From Povalibacter uvarum (GTDB lineage: Bacteria > Pseudomonadota > Gammaproteobacteria > Steroidobacterales > Steroidobacteraceae): a stretch of 64,000 bases of DNA. The stretch lies in NCBI RefSeq assembly GCF_014202975.1, contig NZ_JACHHZ010000002.1, forward strand, positions 1,159,183 to 1,223,182, given 5' to 3'. Under the pieces are notes generated by a model that was given only the letters and a program-made list of their open reading frames with translations, was not told the DNA's origin and made no database searches. Positions 52,938 to 62,308 of the stretch are shown here, one piece after another. The number at the start of each line of letters is the position of its first letter. Positions within the stretch are counted from its first letter, which is position 1. Position numbers and translations under genes: made by a program.

Positions 52938-53546
52938 TTATTTCTCCGTGAGCGGTGTCCAGCCCGGCTGGCCCGCAATGCGATCGCACCAGGCGCGCAC
53001 ATTCGGATACGGCTGCAGGTCGAAGCCGCCTTCATGCGCGACGTGGACGTACGCGAACAGCGAAATGTCCGCGAGGGAGTAGCGTTCGCCTACGAGATAC
53101 GTGCGATCGCGCAGGGCGTGTTCGAGCACGTCGAGCGCGGCATAGCCGCTCTTCTTTTTCTCGATGAGCTTCTCGCCGAGCTCGGCGCGGGTCTTTTGCA
53201 GCGAGTTGACCCAGAAGCGCACCGTTCCGATGTTGGGCTCGACGTGATACTGCTCGAAGCACATCCAGTGCCACATGCGGGCGCGCTCGAACGGATCGGT
53301 CGGAATGAGATCCGAGCTCTCGGCCAGGAACGAAATGATCGCGTGGCTCTCGGGCAGATACCCTTTGCCCGGGACTTCCAGCAGCGGAATGCGACCGTTG
53401 GGATTCTTGACCAGAAATTCGGGCGTCCGGGATTCGCCGCGCTTGATGTCGACTTCGACGAGCTCGTACGGAATGCGCAAGTACTTCAGGACCAGGCGGG
53501 CTTTGTAGCCGTTCCCGGAGGGCAGGTAGTCATATAAGCGATACAT
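52938..53546 (-). CDS. Glutathione S-transferase family protein
   Basis: A 202-residue GST with a thioredoxin-like N-domain: MYRLYDYLPSGNGYKARLVLKYLRIPYELVEVDIKRGESRTPEFLVKNPNGRIPLL (start read from the ATG 53546). The Ser/Tyr near the N-terminus (LPSGNGYKA) is the likely glutathione-activating region; PNGRIPLLEVPG.YLPESHAII gives the G-site cis-Pro and Ser. The all-helical C-domain ends PYPNVRAWCDRIAGQPGW. GGGAG is seen upstream; a GTG at 53552 is an alternative start. Converges on the Omp85-like gene. Substrate unknown. Confidence 0.88.
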   Translation of the reverse strand: MYRLYDYLPSGNGYKARLVLKYLRIPYELVEVDIKRGESRTPEFLVKNPNGRIPLLEVPGKGYLPESHAIISFLAESSDLIPTDPFERARMWHWMCFEQYHVEPNIGTVRFWVNSLQKTRAELGEKLIEKKKSGYAALDVLEHALRDRTYLVGERYSLADISLFAYVHVAHEGGFDLQPYPNVRAWCDRIAGQPGWTPLTEK

Positions 53547-53679
53547 CGTCACTCCCTATCAACACGCCCGGCCTTCCCCAACAAAGGCTCGCGGTGCGCT
53601 TCGAGCGCCCACGACATACAAATCGGTCGCAACACCCTGCCCGGTGTGACGACCGAACGAACTGTTAAGCAGGTATGGG

Positions 53680-54183
53680 TTATGCGCGGAGCGTCGTTGC
53701 GCCGCGCAGGATCGCCAGCGCTCCGCTGCGCACGACTTCCAGCACTTCACCGAAGCTCCCCACTTCGGCAACGAACCGGTTGATCTGCGATTCACTGTCA
53801 GTGAGTTCGACGGTAAAGCTTTCGGGCTCATCCGACAAGACCCGCGCATTCGCCTTCGTCACCGACTCGCGCAGACGCACGGTGAGACTCGGTGGCACGC
53901 GCAGCTTGATGAGCAGCAACTCACGTTCGACGTGCTGATCGCTCGTCATGTCGTCGACGTTCACCACGTCGATGAGCTTGAGTGATTGATTCACGATCTG
54001 CTGCACGACGGCTTCCGATCCGCTCGTGACCAGCGTCAGGCGCGATACGGTCGGATCGTCGGTCGGCGCCACGTTGAGCGATTCGATGTTGTACCCGCGC
54101 GTGGCGAAGAGGCTCGTGACGCGCGTGAGCGCACCGACTTCGTTCTGCAACAGGATGGAAATGATGTGACGCTTGCTGGTCAT
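53680..54183 (-). CDS. ilvH: Acetolactate synthase small (regulatory) subunit
   Basis: A 167-residue regulatory subunit with an ACT domain. It opens MTSKRHIISILLQNEVGALTRVTSLFATRGYNIESLNVAPTDD, giving the valine-binding region, and ends with LEVVRSGALAILRGATTLRA. GAGGAAG lies 10 bp before the ATG at 54183; the longer frame upstream is discarded. It is on the opposite strand from the catalytic ilvB gene 301 bp away, head to head, where most bacteria have both in one operon. Confidence 0.92.
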   Translation of the reverse strand: MTSKRHIISILLQNEVGALTRVTSLFATRGYNIESLNVAPTDDPTVSRLTLVTSGSEAVVQQIVNQSLKLIDVVNVDDMTSDQHVERELLLIKLRVPPSLTVRLRESVTKANARVLSDEPESFTVELTDSESQINRFVAEVGSFGEVLEVVRSGALAILRGATTLRA

Positions 54184-54484
54184 TGACGGTGTCTTCCTCG
54201 GCGGTCCCGCATCCTTGGGACCGATCGCGATCCCGCTGCGGGGCACGCGAGCATAAGGGAAGACGCGCCAATTGCCACGTTCCGGCCAGGGTCGCGGCTC
54301 ATCCCGCACCGCGGGGCGCCTGTCACACGCTTTTTGCCCTGAAATGGACGCGCAGGGAAGGATGCTGCTAGGCTCTTTGCAGTGCACTAGCCTCTCTGGC
54401 CGGCTTTATCCGGCCGCCAGCGGGCCGCACGTATCCCCCTGATCGAACAGGCCCGCCCTGCGGTCCTGCCAACGGAACATAGCC
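54184..54484. promoter_or_regulatory. Divergent ilvH/ilvB promoter region
   Basis: A 301-bp region between divergent ilvH and ilvB. It must hold promoters for both. A short stem (GGCCGG, CTTTAT, CCGGCC) lies near 54399. I do not see an attenuator with Leu/Val/Ile codons or a T-box. No heptad repeat here. Confidence 0.5.
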
Positions 54485-56323
54485 GTGAAACACAGTCACG
54501 CAGCGCTCCAGACCAGCGCCCATCCGCTTGCCGGCCAGCAAATGGCCGGTGCCGACATCATTGTCCAGGTGCTCGCCGACGAGGGCGTGGACATTGTCTT
54601 CGGCTATAGCGGCGGCGCGATCCTGCCGACGTACGACGCCATCTTCGTCTACAACCAGAAGAAAGATGCCCGCAAGATGCCGCTGATCGTGCCGGCCAAC
54701 GAGCAGGGCGCGGGCTTCATGGCGGCGGGCTATGCGCGCGCGAGCGGGAAGGTCGGTGTCTGCGTCGTGACTTCCGGCCCGGGCGCAACCAACACCGTGA
54801 CCCCGGTGCGCGATTGCATGGCGGATTCCATTCCGATCGTCGTGATCTGCGGCCAGGTGCCGACGGGCGCGATCGGCAGTGATGCATTCCAGGAAGCGCC
54901 GGTCGCGAGCATCATGGGATCGGTCGCGAAGCACATCTTCCTGGTCACTGATCCGACCAAGCTCGAGGCCACTGTCCGCACTGCTTTCGAGATTGCGCGC
55001 ACCGGTCGCCCCGGTCCGGTCGTGATCGATATTCCGAAGGACGTTCAGAACTGGCGCGGCGCGTTCCAGGGATCGGGCCGCCTTCCGGTCGCGGGCTACC
55101 GGCACCGGATGAATCGTCTCGTTCGCAACGTGCTCTCCGACGATCAGTGCGCCGACTTCTTCCGCATGCTCGGCGAAGCGAAGCGTCCGCTCATCTATGC
55201 GGGCGGCGGTGTGATCAATTCGGAAGGCGCCGAGATCCTGCGCGAGCTCTCGAACGAATTCCAGATTCCAGTGGTCACCACTCTGATGGGGCTCGGCGCG
55301 GTCGACACGATGCATCCCTTGTCGATGCGCATGCTCGGCATGCACGGCGCGGCATTCGCGAACTATGCCGTCGATGATTGCGACTTCCTGTTTGCAGTGG
55401 GCGCACGCTTCGATGATCGCGTAGCGGGCAATCCGCCGAAGTTCGCGCCGAATGCGAAGTGCATTGCGCAGATCGATATCGACGCGTCCGAGATCAACAA
55501 GGTCAAGCCGGTGCAGTGGCATCACGTCGGCCTGCTGCCCGAAGCGCTGCGTGCGCTCAAGAACTACGGCCGCCGTGTGAGCTTCCGTCGCGACTGGTCG
55601 CCATGGCACAGGCACTGCGCGGATCTTCGTTCCAAGTACGCGATGAACTACGACCGTGCGAGCACGCTGGTGCAGCCTTACTACGTGCTCGAAGAGATCA
55701 ACAAACTCACGAAGGGTAAGGCCATCATCAGCACGGGCGTAGGCCAGCATCAGATGTGGGCCGCGCAGTATTTCGATTTCGCTGATCCGCGACTCTGGCT
55801 CACGTCCGGCAGCATGGGCACGATGGGCTTCGGCCTGCCCGCTGCGATCGGCGCTCAGTTCGCGCGGCCGGATCGGCTCGTCATCGACATCGATGGTGAC
55901 GCGAGCATTCGCATGAACATCGGCGAGCTCGAAACAGTCACGACCTACGATCTGCCGGTGAAGGTCATCGTGCTGAACAACTGCGGCGACGGCATGGTCA
56001 AGCAGTGGCAGAAGCTCTTCTTCAAGGGCCGCCTGTCCGCGAGCGACAAATCGCTGCACAAGAAGGATTTCATCAAGGCCGCTCAGGCCGACGGCTTCCA
56101 GTTCGCGGTGCGCCTCGAACGCAACGAAGACGTCGCCCGCGTCGTGCGTGAGTTCATCGAGTTCCCCGGCGCCGCATTCCTCGAAGTCATGATCGACCCT
56201 GATGCCGGCGTCTATCCGATGGTCGGCCCCGGCCAGGCCTACGAGGAGATGATCACCGGCGACCACATTCCGTCGCGGCACAAGACGGAAGTGCGCGCAC
56301 CGGATGCGTCGGAAATGTTTTGA
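54485..56323 (+). CDS. ilvB: Acetolactate synthase large (catalytic) subunit
   Basis: A 612-residue ThDP enzyme, first step of valine/isoleucine synthesis. Motifs: GYSGGAILPTYDAI, catalytic Glu in VPANEQGAGFMAAGYARASG, SGPGATN, and the FAD/substrate region RPGPVVIDIPKDVQ. The ThDP-binding motif is DIDGDASIRMNIGELETVTTYDLPVKVIVLNN. The GTG start at 54485 is used; an ATG at 54542 would remove the N-terminal 19 residues. It is divergent from ilvH. The 3' end runs directly into a heptad-repeat gap before gloA. Confidence 0.94.
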   Translation: MKHSHAALQTSAHPLAGQQMAGADIIVQVLADEGVDIVFGYSGGAILPTYDAIFVYNQKKDARKMPLIVPANEQGAGFMAAGYARASGKVGVCVVTSGPGATNTVTPVRDCMADSIPIVVICGQVPTGAIGSDAFQEAPVASIMGSVAKHIFLVTDPTKLEATVRTAFEIARTGRPGPVVIDIPKDVQNWRGAFQGSGRLPVAGYRHRMNRLVRNVLSDDQCADFFRMLGEAKRPLIYAGGGVINSEGAEILRELSNEFQIPVVTTLMGLGAVDTMHPLSMRMLGMHGAAFANYAVDDCDFLFAVGARFDDRVAGNPPKFAPNAKCIAQIDIDASEINKVKPVQWHHVGLLPEALRALKNYGRRVSFRRDWSPWHRHCADLRSKYAMNYDRASTLVQPYYVLEEINKLTKGKAIISTGVGQHQMWAAQYFDFADPRLWLTSGSMGTMGFGLPAAIGAQFARPDRLVIDIDGDASIRMNIGELETVTTYDLPVKVIVLNNCGDGMVKQWQKLFFKGRLSASDKSLHKKDFIKAAQADGFQFAVRLERNEDVARVVREFIEFPGAAFLEVMIDPDAGVYPMVGPGQAYEEMITGDHIPSRHKTEVRAPDASEMF

Positions 56324-56326
56324 AGA

Positions 56327-56448
56327 GGCGATGAGCTGCGAGCGACGAGCTGTGAGCCAGACTTCCGGCGGCACCATCTGGCGCGCGCAGTGCTCTGTCG
56401 CTCGTGTCGATTCTGGCTCATAGCTCGTCGCTCACCGCTCGCGGCTCC
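56327..56448. repeat. Heptad inverted repeat, site 10 (ilvB/gloA gap)
   Basis: Left arm 56327-56360 (GGCGATG, AGCTGCG, AGCGACG, AGCTGTG, AGCCAG) begins three bases after the ilvB stop. Right arm 56411-56448 (TTCTGGCTCATAGCT, CGTCGCT, CACCGCT, CGCGGCT) ends two bases before the gloA ATG. About 30 of 38 positions can pair; the spacer is about 50 bp. Confidence 0.88.
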
Positions 56449-56449
56449 C

Positions 56450-56869
56450 ATGAAATACCTCCACACCATGGTCCGAGTGACCAATCTTCCTGAGTCGCTG
56501 AAGTTCTACTGCGATGCGCTCGGTTTGCGCGAGCTGCGCAGGACGGAGAGCGAGAAGGGGCGATTCACTCTCGTGTTTCTCGCGGCGCCGGGCGATGACG
56601 AGGCGCAGGTCGAGCTCACGTACAACTGGGATCCCGAGGACTACAGGATCGGTCGCGCGTTCGGGCATCTCGCTTACGAAGTCGATGACATCTACGCGAC
56701 GTGCCAGCGACTGATGGATCGCGGCATCACGATCAATCGACCGCCCCGCGATGGCCGGATGGCGTTCATTCGTTCTCCCGACAAGATTTCCATCGAGCTG
56801 CTGCAGAAGGGAGGAGCGCAGGCTCCCAAAGAGCCGTGGGTGTCGATGGGGAATACGGGCGAGTGGTGA
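56450..56869 (+). CDS. gloA: Lactoylglutathione lyase (glyoxalase I)
   Basis: A 139-residue VOC enzyme that converts the methylglyoxal-glutathione hemithioacetal to lactoylglutathione. Metal ligands fit GloA: His5 in KYLHTMVRV, Glu in AQVELTYNW, His in FGHLAYEV and Glu in ISIELLQK. Length agrees with E. coli GloA (135). Its start codon follows two bases after the right arm of a heptad repeat, with no Shine-Dalgarno. gshA lies 21 kb upstream. Confidence 0.93.
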   Translation: MKYLHTMVRVTNLPESLKFYCDALGLRELRRTESEKGRFTLVFLAAPGDDEAQVELTYNWDPEDYRIGRAFGHLAYEVDDIYATCQRLMDRGITINRPPRDGRMAFIRSPDKISIELLQKGGAQAPKEPWVSMGNTGEW

Positions 56870-56872
56870 GAA

Positions 56873-57001
56873 GAGGCTGCGAGCTGCGAGCGACGAGCTG
56901 TGAGCCAGAAATGGAGACGCAGCACTTGCCCGGCTCGGTGTCCGCTCTATCCCTTCGGTCTTCTTTTCCGGCTCACAGCTCGTAGCTCACAGCTCACCGC
57001 G
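56873..57001. repeat. Heptad inverted repeat, site 11 (gloA/thioesterase gap)
   Basis: Left arm 56873-56909 (GAGGCTGCGAGCTGCGAGC, GACGAGC, TGTGAGC, CAGAA) begins three bases after the gloA stop; right arm 56968-57001 (CCGGCTCACAGCT, CGTAGCT, CACAGCT, CACCGC). Almost identical in design to site 10. Confidence 0.88.
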
Positions 57002-57014
57002 TCCCAGCCCTCTC

Positions 57015-57440
57015 ATGGCCATCCCTCCCCCTTTCCAACCCATCTTCCGCGTCAGCCCCGTCATCGAGATGCTCGGTCCCGTCTACTCGCACGGCAGCGG
57101 TCTCGATCTCGTCGTCGGGATGCGGGCGGAGCAGAAGCACTGCAATCTGCGCGGGCATGTGCATGGCGGCGTGCTCGCAACATTGGCGGATATCGCCCTC
57201 GGATACACGCTCGCGTTCTCGTCCGATCCGCCGGCCGGGTACGTGACGGCGAGTCTCTCGATCGACTACGCGGGGCAGGCTCGGGTGGGCGACTGGCTGG
57301 AGACGCGAACGGATGTGCAGCGCCGCGGAAATCGGCTCGCGTTCGCCAACTGCTACATCCTCGTCGGCGAGCAGCGCATTGTGCGGGCCAGCGGTGTGTT
57401 CATGGCCGCCGAATGGCCTGCGGGATCAGCCAAAGGCTGA
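57015..57440 (+). CDS. PaaI family hotdog thioesterase
   Basis: A 141-residue hotdog-fold acyl-CoA thioesterase. Core motif: NLRGHVHGGVLATLADIALGYTL, in which HGG..A..AD is the active-site region of PaaI/4-hydroxybenzoyl-CoA thioesterases; VTASLSIDYAGQARVGDWLE follows. It cleaves an acyl- or aryl-CoA. Start codon lies 13 bases after the repeat's right arm. The acyl-CoA ligase gene follows after 146 bp on the same strand, so both may serve the same pathway. Confidence 0.88.
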   Translation: MAIPPPFQPIFRVSPVIEMLGPVYSHGSGLDLVVGMRAEQKHCNLRGHVHGGVLATLADIALGYTLAFSSDPPAGYVTASLSIDYAGQARVGDWLETRTDVQRRGNRLAFANCYILVGEQRIVRASGVFMAAEWPAGSAKG

Positions 57441-57586
57441 GTCGAATCCGCGAGTCGTGCCGCTGGGCGGATCGCGCGACATAAATAAAGATGAAGCATC
57501 GTCAAACCCGATTGCTTCGACGAAAAGCCGGCTGAGAGAATCAGGTCGCCGCCAGCGTTGCGGTGCACGGTCGGGGGTCGTTCGAC

Positions 57587-59350
57587 ATGAAGGTGCCACA
57601 GGCGCAGTCCGTAGCTCCGGTTGTCCCGTTGCCCGAGGGGTGGCCGGCGATGTCCATCGCCGAAGCCCACGCGAAGCTCACTGCGCCGGGCGCGCGTTTC
57701 GAGACGCAGGAGCTCGTCATTCGCGGCATCAAGGGTCGCGTCTGGAAGAATGCGCCGCCAACGCTTCGCGATGTGCTGATCGTGGGTCGTGCCTACAAGG
57801 ATCGCACCTTCCTGGTTTACGAAGACGATCGCGCGACATATGAAGCATTTACGCGTGCGGTGCTGACGTTCGCACACGAACTACAGGCGCGAGGCATTCG
57901 CAAAGGCGATCGCATCGCGCTGATCATGCGCAATTTGCCCGAGTGGCCCGTCTGCCTGTTCGCGGGAGCACTCTGCGGTGCCATCGTCACACCGCTGAAT
58001 GCGTGGTGGACCGGTCCCGAGCTTGAATACGGATTGAAGAACTCGGGTTCGAAGATCGCGATCGTCGATGCAGAGCGCTACGAGCGCATCGTCGAACACA
58101 TCGATGCCTGCCCGGATCTGCAGCGCGTCTACATCTGCAGGGAGAACGACGATGTGGCCGATCCCCGGGTGACGAAGATCGAGCGCATCCTCGGCGCGGT
58201 GAACGAATGGGGCAAGCTGCCCGATCGACCCTTCCCCGATGTCGTCCTCGAGCCCGAGGACGACGCGACGATCTTCTACACGTCCGGCACGACCGGCAAA
58301 CCCAAGGGCGCGCTGGCAACCCATCGCAACATCACGAGCAACATCATGACCGCGGGCGCGACGAAGGCACGTGCGTTTCTTCGCCGCGGACAGATGCCGC
58401 CCGATCCTTCGACATTGCCTCAGGGCGTGACGCTGCTGGCTGTGCCGCTGTTTCATGTCACGGGGTTCTGCGCATCGCTCGTTCCCAGCGTTTTCGCCGG
58501 CGGAAAGATGGTGATGATGCGCAAGTGGGAAACCGAGAAAGCCATGCAGGTCATCGAGCGCGAGCGCGTGACGCTCACCGGCGGGGTGCCCACGATTGCC
58601 TGGCAGCTCATCGAACACCCGAATCGCGGCAAGTACGATCTCTCGTCGCTCGAGAACGTCGGTTACGGCGGCGCTCCCTCCGCGCCCGAACTGGTTCGAC
58701 GGATCGTCGAGGTCTTTCCGAAGTCGCAGCCTGCGAACGGCTGGGGCATGACCGAGACGTCGGCTTCCTTCAGCGGTCACAGCTCGGAGGACTACATCAA
58801 TCGACCTGCGTCGTGCGGCCCGATTCCCGCAGTCGGCGCGATGAAGATCATGAGCGCCGATGCTGATCGCGAGTTGCCGATCGGCGAAGTCGGCGAGCTC
58901 TGGGTGAAGGGCCCGATGGTCGTGAAGGGATACTGGAATCATCCCGAGGCGACCGCCAAGACATTTGTCGATGGCTGGCTGCGAACCGGCGACATCGCCC
59001 GACTGGATGAAGAAGGCTTCTGCTACATCGTCGATCGCGCGAAGGACATGCTGATTCGCGGCGGCGAGAACATCTACTGCATCGAAGTCGAGAACGTTCT
59101 CTACGATCACCCCGCGATCATGGATGCCGCGCTCGTCGGCATTGCGCACAAGACGCTGGGAGAGGAACCGGGTGCCGTCGTGCAACTGAAGCCGGGGGCG
59201 AAAGCGAGCGAAGACGAGATCAAGACGTGGGTCGCGCAGCGGCTCGCGGCCTTCAAGGTGCCGGTGAAGGTGGTGTTCCTCTCGGACACGCTGCCACGCA
59301 ATCCCGCCGGCAAGATCCTGAAGACGGAGCTGAAAAAGCTGTTCGAGTAA
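57587..59350 (+). CDS. Acyl-CoA ligase (AMP-dependent synthetase family)
   Basis: A 587-residue class I adenylate-forming enzyme that activates a carboxylic acid with ATP and CoA. Motifs: P-loop YTSGTTGKPKGALATH, GWGMTETSASF (A5), YRTGDIA-type LRTGDIARLDEEGF, and RGGENIYCIEVENVLYDHP (A8), with the catalytic Lys near NPAGKILKTEL. The start is the ATG 57587 after GGGGGT; a GTG at 57563 is possible. It resembles medium/long-chain fatty acid ligases. It is followed by a possible regulated gap and a TonB-dependent receptor, which might import the substrate. Confidence 0.9.
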   Translation: MKVPQAQSVAPVVPLPEGWPAMSIAEAHAKLTAPGARFETQELVIRGIKGRVWKNAPPTLRDVLIVGRAYKDRTFLVYEDDRATYEAFTRAVLTFAHELQARGIRKGDRIALIMRNLPEWPVCLFAGALCGAIVTPLNAWWTGPELEYGLKNSGSKIAIVDAERYERIVEHIDACPDLQRVYICRENDDVADPRVTKIERILGAVNEWGKLPDRPFPDVVLEPEDDATIFYTSGTTGKPKGALATHRNITSNIMTAGATKARAFLRRGQMPPDPSTLPQGVTLLAVPLFHVTGFCASLVPSVFAGGKMVMMRKWETEKAMQVIERERVTLTGGVPTIAWQLIEHPNRGKYDLSSLENVGYGGAPSAPELVRRIVEVFPKSQPANGWGMTETSASFSGHSSEDYINRPASCGPIPAVGAMKIMSADADRELPIGEVGELWVKGPMVVKGYWNHPEATAKTFVDGWLRTGDIARLDEEGFCYIVDRAKDMLIRGGENIYCIEVENVLYDHPAIMDAALVGIAHKTLGEEPGAVVQLKPGAKASEDEIKTWVAQRLAAFKVPVKVVFLSDTLPRNPAGKILKTELKKLFE

Positions 59351-59351
59351 G

Positions 59352-59426
59352 GAGGCGCGAGGCTCGAGCCAGAAGGGCATCGGGGCCCGTCTTCATCTCT
59401 CTGGCTCACGTCTCAGCCTCGCGGGT
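59352..59426. repeat. Heptad inverted repeat, site 12 (short)
   Basis: Left arm 59352-59374 (GAGGCGCGAGGCTCGAGCC, AGAA) right after the ligase stop; right arm 59399-59426 (CTCTGGCTCACGTCTCAGC, CTCGCGGG). Shorter than the others, with a spacer of about 24 bp. The adjacent AAGGAGG is a leftover ribosome-like motif. Confidence 0.65.
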
Positions 59427-59515
59427 CAAGCCCTTCCCTAATCCCGCACCGCAAACCCATTTGATGCTCCGCATCAAGGGCCCGCCCGCGCGCCGAATTC
59501 CCTCACAGGAAAGAA

Positions 59516-59571
59516 GTGTTACGCATGTGTTACGAATCCAACATCACTGCACCGAGGTGATGCGCTAACAC
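59516..59571. promoter_or_regulatory. Possible operator upstream of TonB receptor gene
   Basis: GTGTTACG occurs at 59516-59523 and again at 59527-59534, 11 bp apart (one helical turn). CGCTAACAC at 59563-59571 is the inverted form, and CATCAC/GTGATG (59542-59547, 59557-59562) forms an inner inverted repeat. The arrangement looks like a binding site for a dimeric repressor. The 59351-59786 gap otherwise shows a TTGACC at 59653 without a clear -10, and an AAGGAG ribosome site before the gene. Confidence 0.45.
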
Positions 59572-59786
59572 CCGGCGAACTGTGATGCAGCTCTCATCAA
59601 ACCGCACCGTGCTGTAAAAAACACGCTGAAATATAAAGAGTTGCAAAGACAATTGACCCTTCTTCCCAGGCTCAAGCACCTTCCGCCACCGCCCGGACGT
59701 CGATTTTTCTTACACGCCGGGCTGTGTCTTCACTGCCACATCGGCATCCACCGGTGTCTCAGTAGTAATAAGGAGCTTGCTGTCTC

Positions 59787-62306
59787 ATGAGTACGAGCAA
59801 CGTCGGATTGCGTCTGGCGGTCGCGGGGGTTCTGTCTGTCGGAACGTACGTCGGGGCCCATGCCCAGCCCGCCGGTCCCGAAACCATGGCGCTGGAAGAG
59901 ATCGTGGTCACCGCGGAAAAGCGCGAGGAAAAGCTGCAGGACGTGCCTGTTGCCATCTCCGCCTACACCGACAAGGCGCGTGACATCGTCGGTATCAAGA
60001 ACATCGAAGACTTCGCGTCGTTCACGCCGGGCCTCAATTTCGCTTCGAACGATCGCCTGAGCATCCGCGGCGTCGGCCGCCTCACCAACGCGCTGGGATC
60101 GGATCCGGGCGTGGCGACCTACAACGACGGCTTCTACACCTCGAGCACGACCGAATCGAACAAGAGCTCGCTGTTCGTGGAACGCGTGGAATTCCTCCGC
60201 GGCCCGCAGGGTACGCTCTACGGCCGCAACTCGATGGGCGGCGCGATCAACATCATCTCCAAGCGTCCGACCACCGAACTGAGCGGTGAAGTGCGCGCTC
60301 AGTACGGCACCTACGATCAGCAGATCATCGAGGCCGCGATTTCCGGACCGATCACCGATTCGTTCCGTGCGCGCTTCGCCGGCATCAACTCGACTCGCGA
60401 CGAAGGCTATTTCGAGAACGACGCCGGCGAGGATCGCTACCGCCAGGAGCGCCGCCTGCTCGAATTGCAGCTCGAAGCGGATCTGGGAGACAGCGCAACG
60501 TGGTGGCTGAAGTACTCGAACGTCGAGTGGGGTTCTGACAACTCGGACGGCAGCCTGAACTCGGTGCTGATCGATCCGTACTACGGTGTCGCAACCGCAG
60601 GCCAGGCGGCGGCGAGCCCGTTCCCGAGCGGCAGCCTCGTACCGAACGCGCAGTTCCTCGCCACGCGCGCGGGCCTTTCGAATCCGGCTGTGCTCGACCA
60701 CTACAAGATCAGCGAGAACACCACGGCCAGCGGCACGCTCGAAGACAACCACAACGTCGTCTCGCACCTGACGTTTGACTTCGGAAGCACGACGCTCAAG
60801 TGGGTCGGCGGCTGGCAGCAGTCGCACTTCACACTCACCAACGACTACGACCTGACTTCGTTTGCTGGCCCCGTCGCCTCGTATGTCAGCCCGACGAGCG
60901 GCGCAACGATTCCGTACGCGACGCCCGTGATCCCGGTGTACGTCTCCGAATTCGTGGACGACAAGCGGTCGTACAGCAACGAGATCAACTTCAGCTCGAG
61001 CGGCGATGGCCCGCACAAGTGGATCGTGGGTCTCTACCAGTTCCACGAAGAACAGAAGAATCCGGTGTCGCTGTATGCGCCGGGTCACACCGCCCAGATC
61101 AACAACCCGTATGTGCGCGCGGGCGCCGGCCTCGCTCCGTCGGCAACGCTGGCGGCACCGAACGTCGACGGCCGCTTCTACTTCGCGGACGGCGCAGTCG
61201 AAGTCGATTCATACGCCGCATTCGGTCAGCTCGACTACGCACTCTCGGAGACGTGGGTCGCCACGATCGGCGTGCGCTATTCCAAGGACGAGAAGGTGGG
61301 GGATGAGTATCACCGCCTGATCGCATTCAATCCGATCGCAGTAGCGCTCGGCGGCACCGGTAACGCAGCAGTCGACGTCTCCCCGACGCTCAATCAGCGC
61401 CAGCTGGAAGACGAATGGGAAAACGTCAGCGGCAAGGTCGGCATCGAGTGGTCGCCGACGGATGCCACGATGCTGTACGCGAACTACAACCGCGGCTACA
61501 AGTCGGGCGGATTCAATCTGGGCACGATCATCGGCGGCGCCGATCCGGCCGCTGCAACGGTCGACGAGGAGATCCTCGATGCCGTGGAGTTCGGCTGGAA
61601 GACGAATCTCACGGCGAACTTCCAGTTGAACGGCGCAGTGTTTTACTACCAGTACGCCGACGCGCAGATCCCGTTCCCGCAGTTCCGCAACGGCATCAAC
61701 GTCACGACGTTCGAGAACGTCGACGCGACGAACTACGGTGCCGAGCTCGAAACGATCTGGGCCGCCACGGACAACCTGACTTTCATGCTCAATTACTCGT
61801 ATCTCAACACCGAGAACACGCGTGAGTGCCGCTACGTCAGCGCGACCGACTACAGCGACTGCTATTACGACTCGGCCGATCCGCAGGCTCTCGCCGCTGG
61901 TGCGAACCCGGTCGGCCAGGACGCCGCCGGCAACTGGCTGCAGAACCTGGACAGCAACCAGCTCCCGCAGGCACCGAAGAACAAAGCCGCGTTCAACACG
62001 ACCTACCGCATCGACTTCGCGCCGGGGTCGCTGACCTTCTCGGGTTCGTACACCTGGCAGGATGAAGCGACGTACTCGCTGTTCGCGAATCCGGCGTACC
62101 GCGTCGACGACTTCGCAACCGCCGACTTCCGCATCCTCTGGGACGATGTGCAGGATCGCTACACCATCATCGCGTATGCCGACAACGCATTCGACGACGA
62201 AGGTTACGTGGGCGCATCGGTCACCGCGCTGTCACAGGGTGCACGACGCAGCCGCAGCTTCATCGCACCGGCGACTTATGGGGTGGAGGTGCAGTACAGA
62301 TTCTGA
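59787..62306 (+). CDS. TonB-dependent receptor
   Basis: An 839-residue outer-membrane receptor. After a signal peptide (LRLAVAGVLSVGTYVGAHAQ) there is the TonB box EEIVVTAEKREEKLQDVPVA, the plug domain (about 55-170; FVERVEFLRGPQGTLYGRNSMGGAINII), and a 22-strand barrel ending in a C-terminal aromatic residue (VQYRF). It is of the type common in sphingomonads and steroidobacters for uptake of hydrophobic or large substrates. The ligand is unknown. Next to an acyl-CoA ligase on one side and a tandem-TetR regulator on the other. Confidence 0.94.
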   Translation: MSTSNVGLRLAVAGVLSVGTYVGAHAQPAGPETMALEEIVVTAEKREEKLQDVPVAISAYTDKARDIVGIKNIEDFASFTPGLNFASNDRLSIRGVGRLTNALGSDPGVATYNDGFYTSSTTESNKSSLFVERVEFLRGPQGTLYGRNSMGGAINIISKRPTTELSGEVRAQYGTYDQQIIEAAISGPITDSFRARFAGINSTRDEGYFENDAGEDRYRQERRLLELQLEADLGDSATWWLKYSNVEWGSDNSDGSLNSVLIDPYYGVATAGQAAASPFPSGSLVPNAQFLATRAGLSNPAVLDHYKISENTTASGTLEDNHNVVSHLTFDFGSTTLKWVGGWQQSHFTLTNDYDLTSFAGPVASYVSPTSGATIPYATPVIPVYVSEFVDDKRSYSNEINFSSSGDGPHKWIVGLYQFHEEQKNPVSLYAPGHTAQINNPYVRAGAGLAPSATLAAPNVDGRFYFADGAVEVDSYAAFGQLDYALSETWVATIGVRYSKDEKVGDEYHRLIAFNPIAVALGGTGNAAVDVSPTLNQRQLEDEWENVSGKVGIEWSPTDATMLYANYNRGYKSGGFNLGTIIGGADPAAATVDEEILDAVEFGWKTNLTANFQLNGAVFYYQYADAQIPFPQFRNGINVTTFENVDATNYGAELETIWAATDNLTFMLNYSYLNTENTRECRYVSATDYSDCYYDSADPQALAAGANPVGQDAAGNWLQNLDSNQLPQAPKNKAAFNTTYRIDFAPGSLTFSGSYTWQDEATYSLFANPAYRVDDFATADFRILWDDVQDRYTIIAYADNAFDDEGYVGASVTALSQGARRSRSFIAPATYGVEVQYRF

Positions 62307-62308
62307 AG

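Noticed and set aside
54368..56377. 669-codon open frame antisense to ilvB, and similar long antisense frames (1297-2460, 8415-9446, 12298-13125, 16886-18247, 57881-59380, 59730-61088)
   Set aside because: They are opposite complete genes with recognised domains, show no domain of their own and have the arginine/histidine-rich composition typical of shadow frames in GC-rich DNA.
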